From Nitrospirae bacterium GWC2_57_13 (GTDB taxonomy: Bacteria > Nitrospirota > UBA9217): a stretch of 41,782 bases of DNA. The position numbers and the translations under genes were made by a program. The stretch's first letter is position 1. Every line of letters begins with the position of its first letter. The stretch covers positions 1 to 41,782 of the forward strand of contig MHDZ01000087.1 of assembly GCA_001805055.1 (NCBI GenBank), given 5' to 3'. The notes under the pieces are model-generated. The model was not told the origin of the DNA. It ran no database searches and saw nothing but the letters and a program-made list of their open reading frames with translations. Positions 40,766 to 41,782 of this stretch are shown here, in pieces.

Positions 40766-41413
40766 ATGGCGGCAGATGTGCAAACGCAGCTTTATTCCCG
40801 ATTCGGCAAGAAGTTCCCGGCTGGAACGACGCTATTTAACGAAGGAGATCGCGGCGAGGAGATGTTCATAATCCAGGCCGGGAAGGTAAAGATCAGCAAG
40901 AAGATCAGGGGCGTCGAAAAAACGCTTGCAACGCTCGACAAGGGCGAGTTCTTCGGCGAGATGGCCATTCTGAACGACAAGCCCCGTTCCGCATCGGCCG
41001 AGACGCTCGAGGAGAGCGAGATGCTGGTCATCGACCGGAAGACCTTCGAGGACATGCTCCGGGGTAACGTGGAGATAGCCATACGCTTCATCAAGCGGAT
41101 CGCCGAACGCCTGCGGGAGACGGACGAACAAATGGAGTCCCTTATGATCAGGGACAACACGAGCCGGCTCGTGAATATCCTTGCAAAGCAGGTGAAGGGG
41201 AGTAAAATGCCCGGCGGATATTCGATCAATATCGACGACCTTGCCGGGATGGCGGGCATCGAGAAGAACCTGGCGCACACGATCATCGGGAAGCTGGCGA
41301 ACGTGAAGATCGTCGAGGTGGCCGGCGATGTGCTGAGGATACTGAACCAGGAGCAGGTCGATCGGCTTGTGAAATATCTGGAAATGCGGGAGATCTTCGG
41401 GGAACTGCTGTAA
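40766..41413 (+). CDS. Crp/Fnr-family transcriptional regulator
   Basis: 215 residues. An N-terminal cyclic-nucleotide-binding-type beta roll (about 15-130: GTTLFNEGDRGEEMFIIQAG, LDKGEFFGEMAILNDKPRSA) and a dimer helix (RFIKRIAERLRETDEQMES) precede a C-terminal winged HTH (NIDDLAGMAGIEKNLAHTII). The Arg/Ser phosphate-cassette positions are kept (PRSASAET), so nucleotide binding is possible. No Fnr cysteines, so not an iron-sulfur sensor. The recognition helix departs from the usual R-E-T-V-SR pattern. AGAGGAGG fixes the start at 40766. Confidence 0.9.
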   Translation: MAADVQTQLYSRFGKKFPAGTTLFNEGDRGEEMFIIQAGKVKISKKIRGVEKTLATLDKGEFFGEMAILNDKPRSASAETLEESEMLVIDRKTFEDMLRGNVEIAIRFIKRIAERLRETDEQMESLMIRDNTSRLVNILAKQVKGSKMPGGYSINIDDLAGMAGIEKNLAHTIIGKLANVKIVEVAGDVLRILNQEQVDRLVKYLEMREIFGELL

Positions 41414-41455
41414 GAGCAGAGAGCAGAGAGCAGAGAGCAGAGAGCAGAGAGCAGA
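41414..41455. repeat. Heptamer tandem repeat (GAGCAGA)6
   Basis: Six perfect units immediately after the crp-like stop codon. Confidence 0.92.
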
Positions 41456-41469
41456 GAGATTCGAACCCT

Positions 41470-41504
41470 ATGCGCCATGCCCCATGCGCTATGCTCCATG
41501 CGGA
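41470..41504. repeat. Degenerate heptamer array (ATGCSCC)5 before the CHASE2 gene
   Basis: ATGCGCC, ATGCCCC, ATGCGCT, ATGCTCC, ATGCGGA. The ATGs at 41477 and 41498 are in frame with the downstream gene. Confidence 0.8.
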
Positions 41505-41512
41505 GTGTGAAG

Positions 41513-41782
41513 ATGAAAGTAAAGAACATAAAGAAGGTCGGGCTGTACATTTCTCTCGCAGTTGCGCTTGTGCTGTCCTTTATGCATATCACGAACGTCC
41601 GGTTGTTCGAAGTGCTGGAGGAAAAGTCCCTGGACCTCCGCTTCGCGGTCCGCGGCGTTGTGGCGCCTGGTCCCGAGACGGTGATCGTGGCCATAGATGA
41701 GAAGAGCATCAATAAGCTGGGACGCTGGCCCTGGCCCCGATCGGTATGGGGACGCGTGGTGGAGCGGCTGACCGAGGAGGGA
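41513..41782 (+). CDS. CHASE2-domain sensor protein, 3'-truncated by the window edge
   Basis: 90 codons are visible. A single N-terminal transmembrane helix (about 9-26, VGLYISLAVALVLSFM) precedes the start of an extracytoplasmic CHASE2 domain: EEKSLDLRFAVRG, then TVIVAIDEKSINKLGRWPW. CHASE2 proteins continue with further helices and an output such as adenylate/guanylate cyclase, histidine kinase or GGDEF, which lies outside the window. A cyclase would fit the neighbouring Crp-type protein, but this cannot be seen. GGAG 7 nt upstream favours ATG 41513; in-frame ATGs in the heptamer array are alternatives. Confidence 0.85.
   Translation, partial: MKVKNIKKVGLYISLAVALVLSFMHITNVRLFEVLEEKSLDLRFAVRGVVAPGPETVIVAIDEKSINKLGRWPWPRSVWGRVVERLTEEG

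Noticed and set aside
41440-41475. GGGTTCGAAT on the minus strand, resembling a tRNA T-loop
   Set aside because: The flanking bases do not form a T stem and no acceptor, D or anticodon arms are present; it sits between tandem repeats.

Overview
The window is a GC-rich chromosomal piece from a Gram-negative, probably anaerobic bacterium. Indicators are an outer-membrane barrel protein, several lipoproteins, a membrane-anchored ten-haem cytochrome, DUF3786 and DUF4388 proteins, tungstate uptake, HD-GYP signalling and a sigma-54-type promoter. Together these resemble Nitrospirota or Desulfobacterota, but no rRNA is present to settle it. No tRNA, rRNA, CRISPR array or transposase gene was seen.

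Layout. 1-2812: the 3' part of one aspartate-semialdehyde dehydrogenase, a complete second one of another subfamily, and a decahaem NapC/NrfH-like cytochrome. 2837-3532: two small divergent HTH regulators. 3842-7665: inositol-monophosphatase-like enzyme, a repeat-rich helical protein, HNH endonuclease, barrel protein and DUF4388 protein. 7779-9902: DUF3786 protein with pyrF and pyrE. 9934-15688: TauE/SafE permease, RpoD-like sigma factor, a small unknown, an APS-kinase-like/APH-like overlapping pair and a PP-loop ATPase. 16085-16799: sigma-54-type promoter driving two tandem small membrane proteins. 16871-19466: MFS exporter and TrxC-like thioredoxin, then a rhodanese lipoprotein with an in-frame UGA. 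19719-24214: type IIA topoisomerase B subunit and a tungstate ABC transporter (tupABC). 24641-25753: nitronate-monooxygenase-like flavoenzyme. 25970-38916: trpE-G-D-C-F-B and trpA, with a foreign-looking block of six genes between trpB and trpA. 39032-41782: GAF-GAF-HD-GYP phosphodiesterase, Crp/Fnr-type regulator and the start of a CHASE2 sensor.

The two most interesting items are these. (1) At 19056-19466 a rhodanese-domain lipoprotein reads through an in-frame UGA exactly where relatives carry the second Cys of a C-x-C motif. A hairpin with apical loop GGUCU follows 21 nt later, so this looks like a selenoprotein that gene callers would truncate. (2) The trp operon is split between trpB and trpA by a nucleotidyltransferase plus small-partner module bounded by a 47-bp duplication of the trpB 3' end, followed by three paralogous lipid-anchored caspase-fold (C14) proteins and a DUF4384 protein. 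Two of the caspases carry ankyrin repeats and one a DUF2846 domain in front of the same protease domain, so this looks like a periplasmic protease system with exchangeable sensors.

The non-coding space is also informative. There are five heptanucleotide tandem arrays (one inside trpE, two at translation starts), a two-copy 175-bp inverted-repeat element, and a 134-bp MITE with an 8-bp target duplication inserted into one of those copies. Several good sigma-70 promoters are visible, two of which would give essentially leaderless mRNAs.
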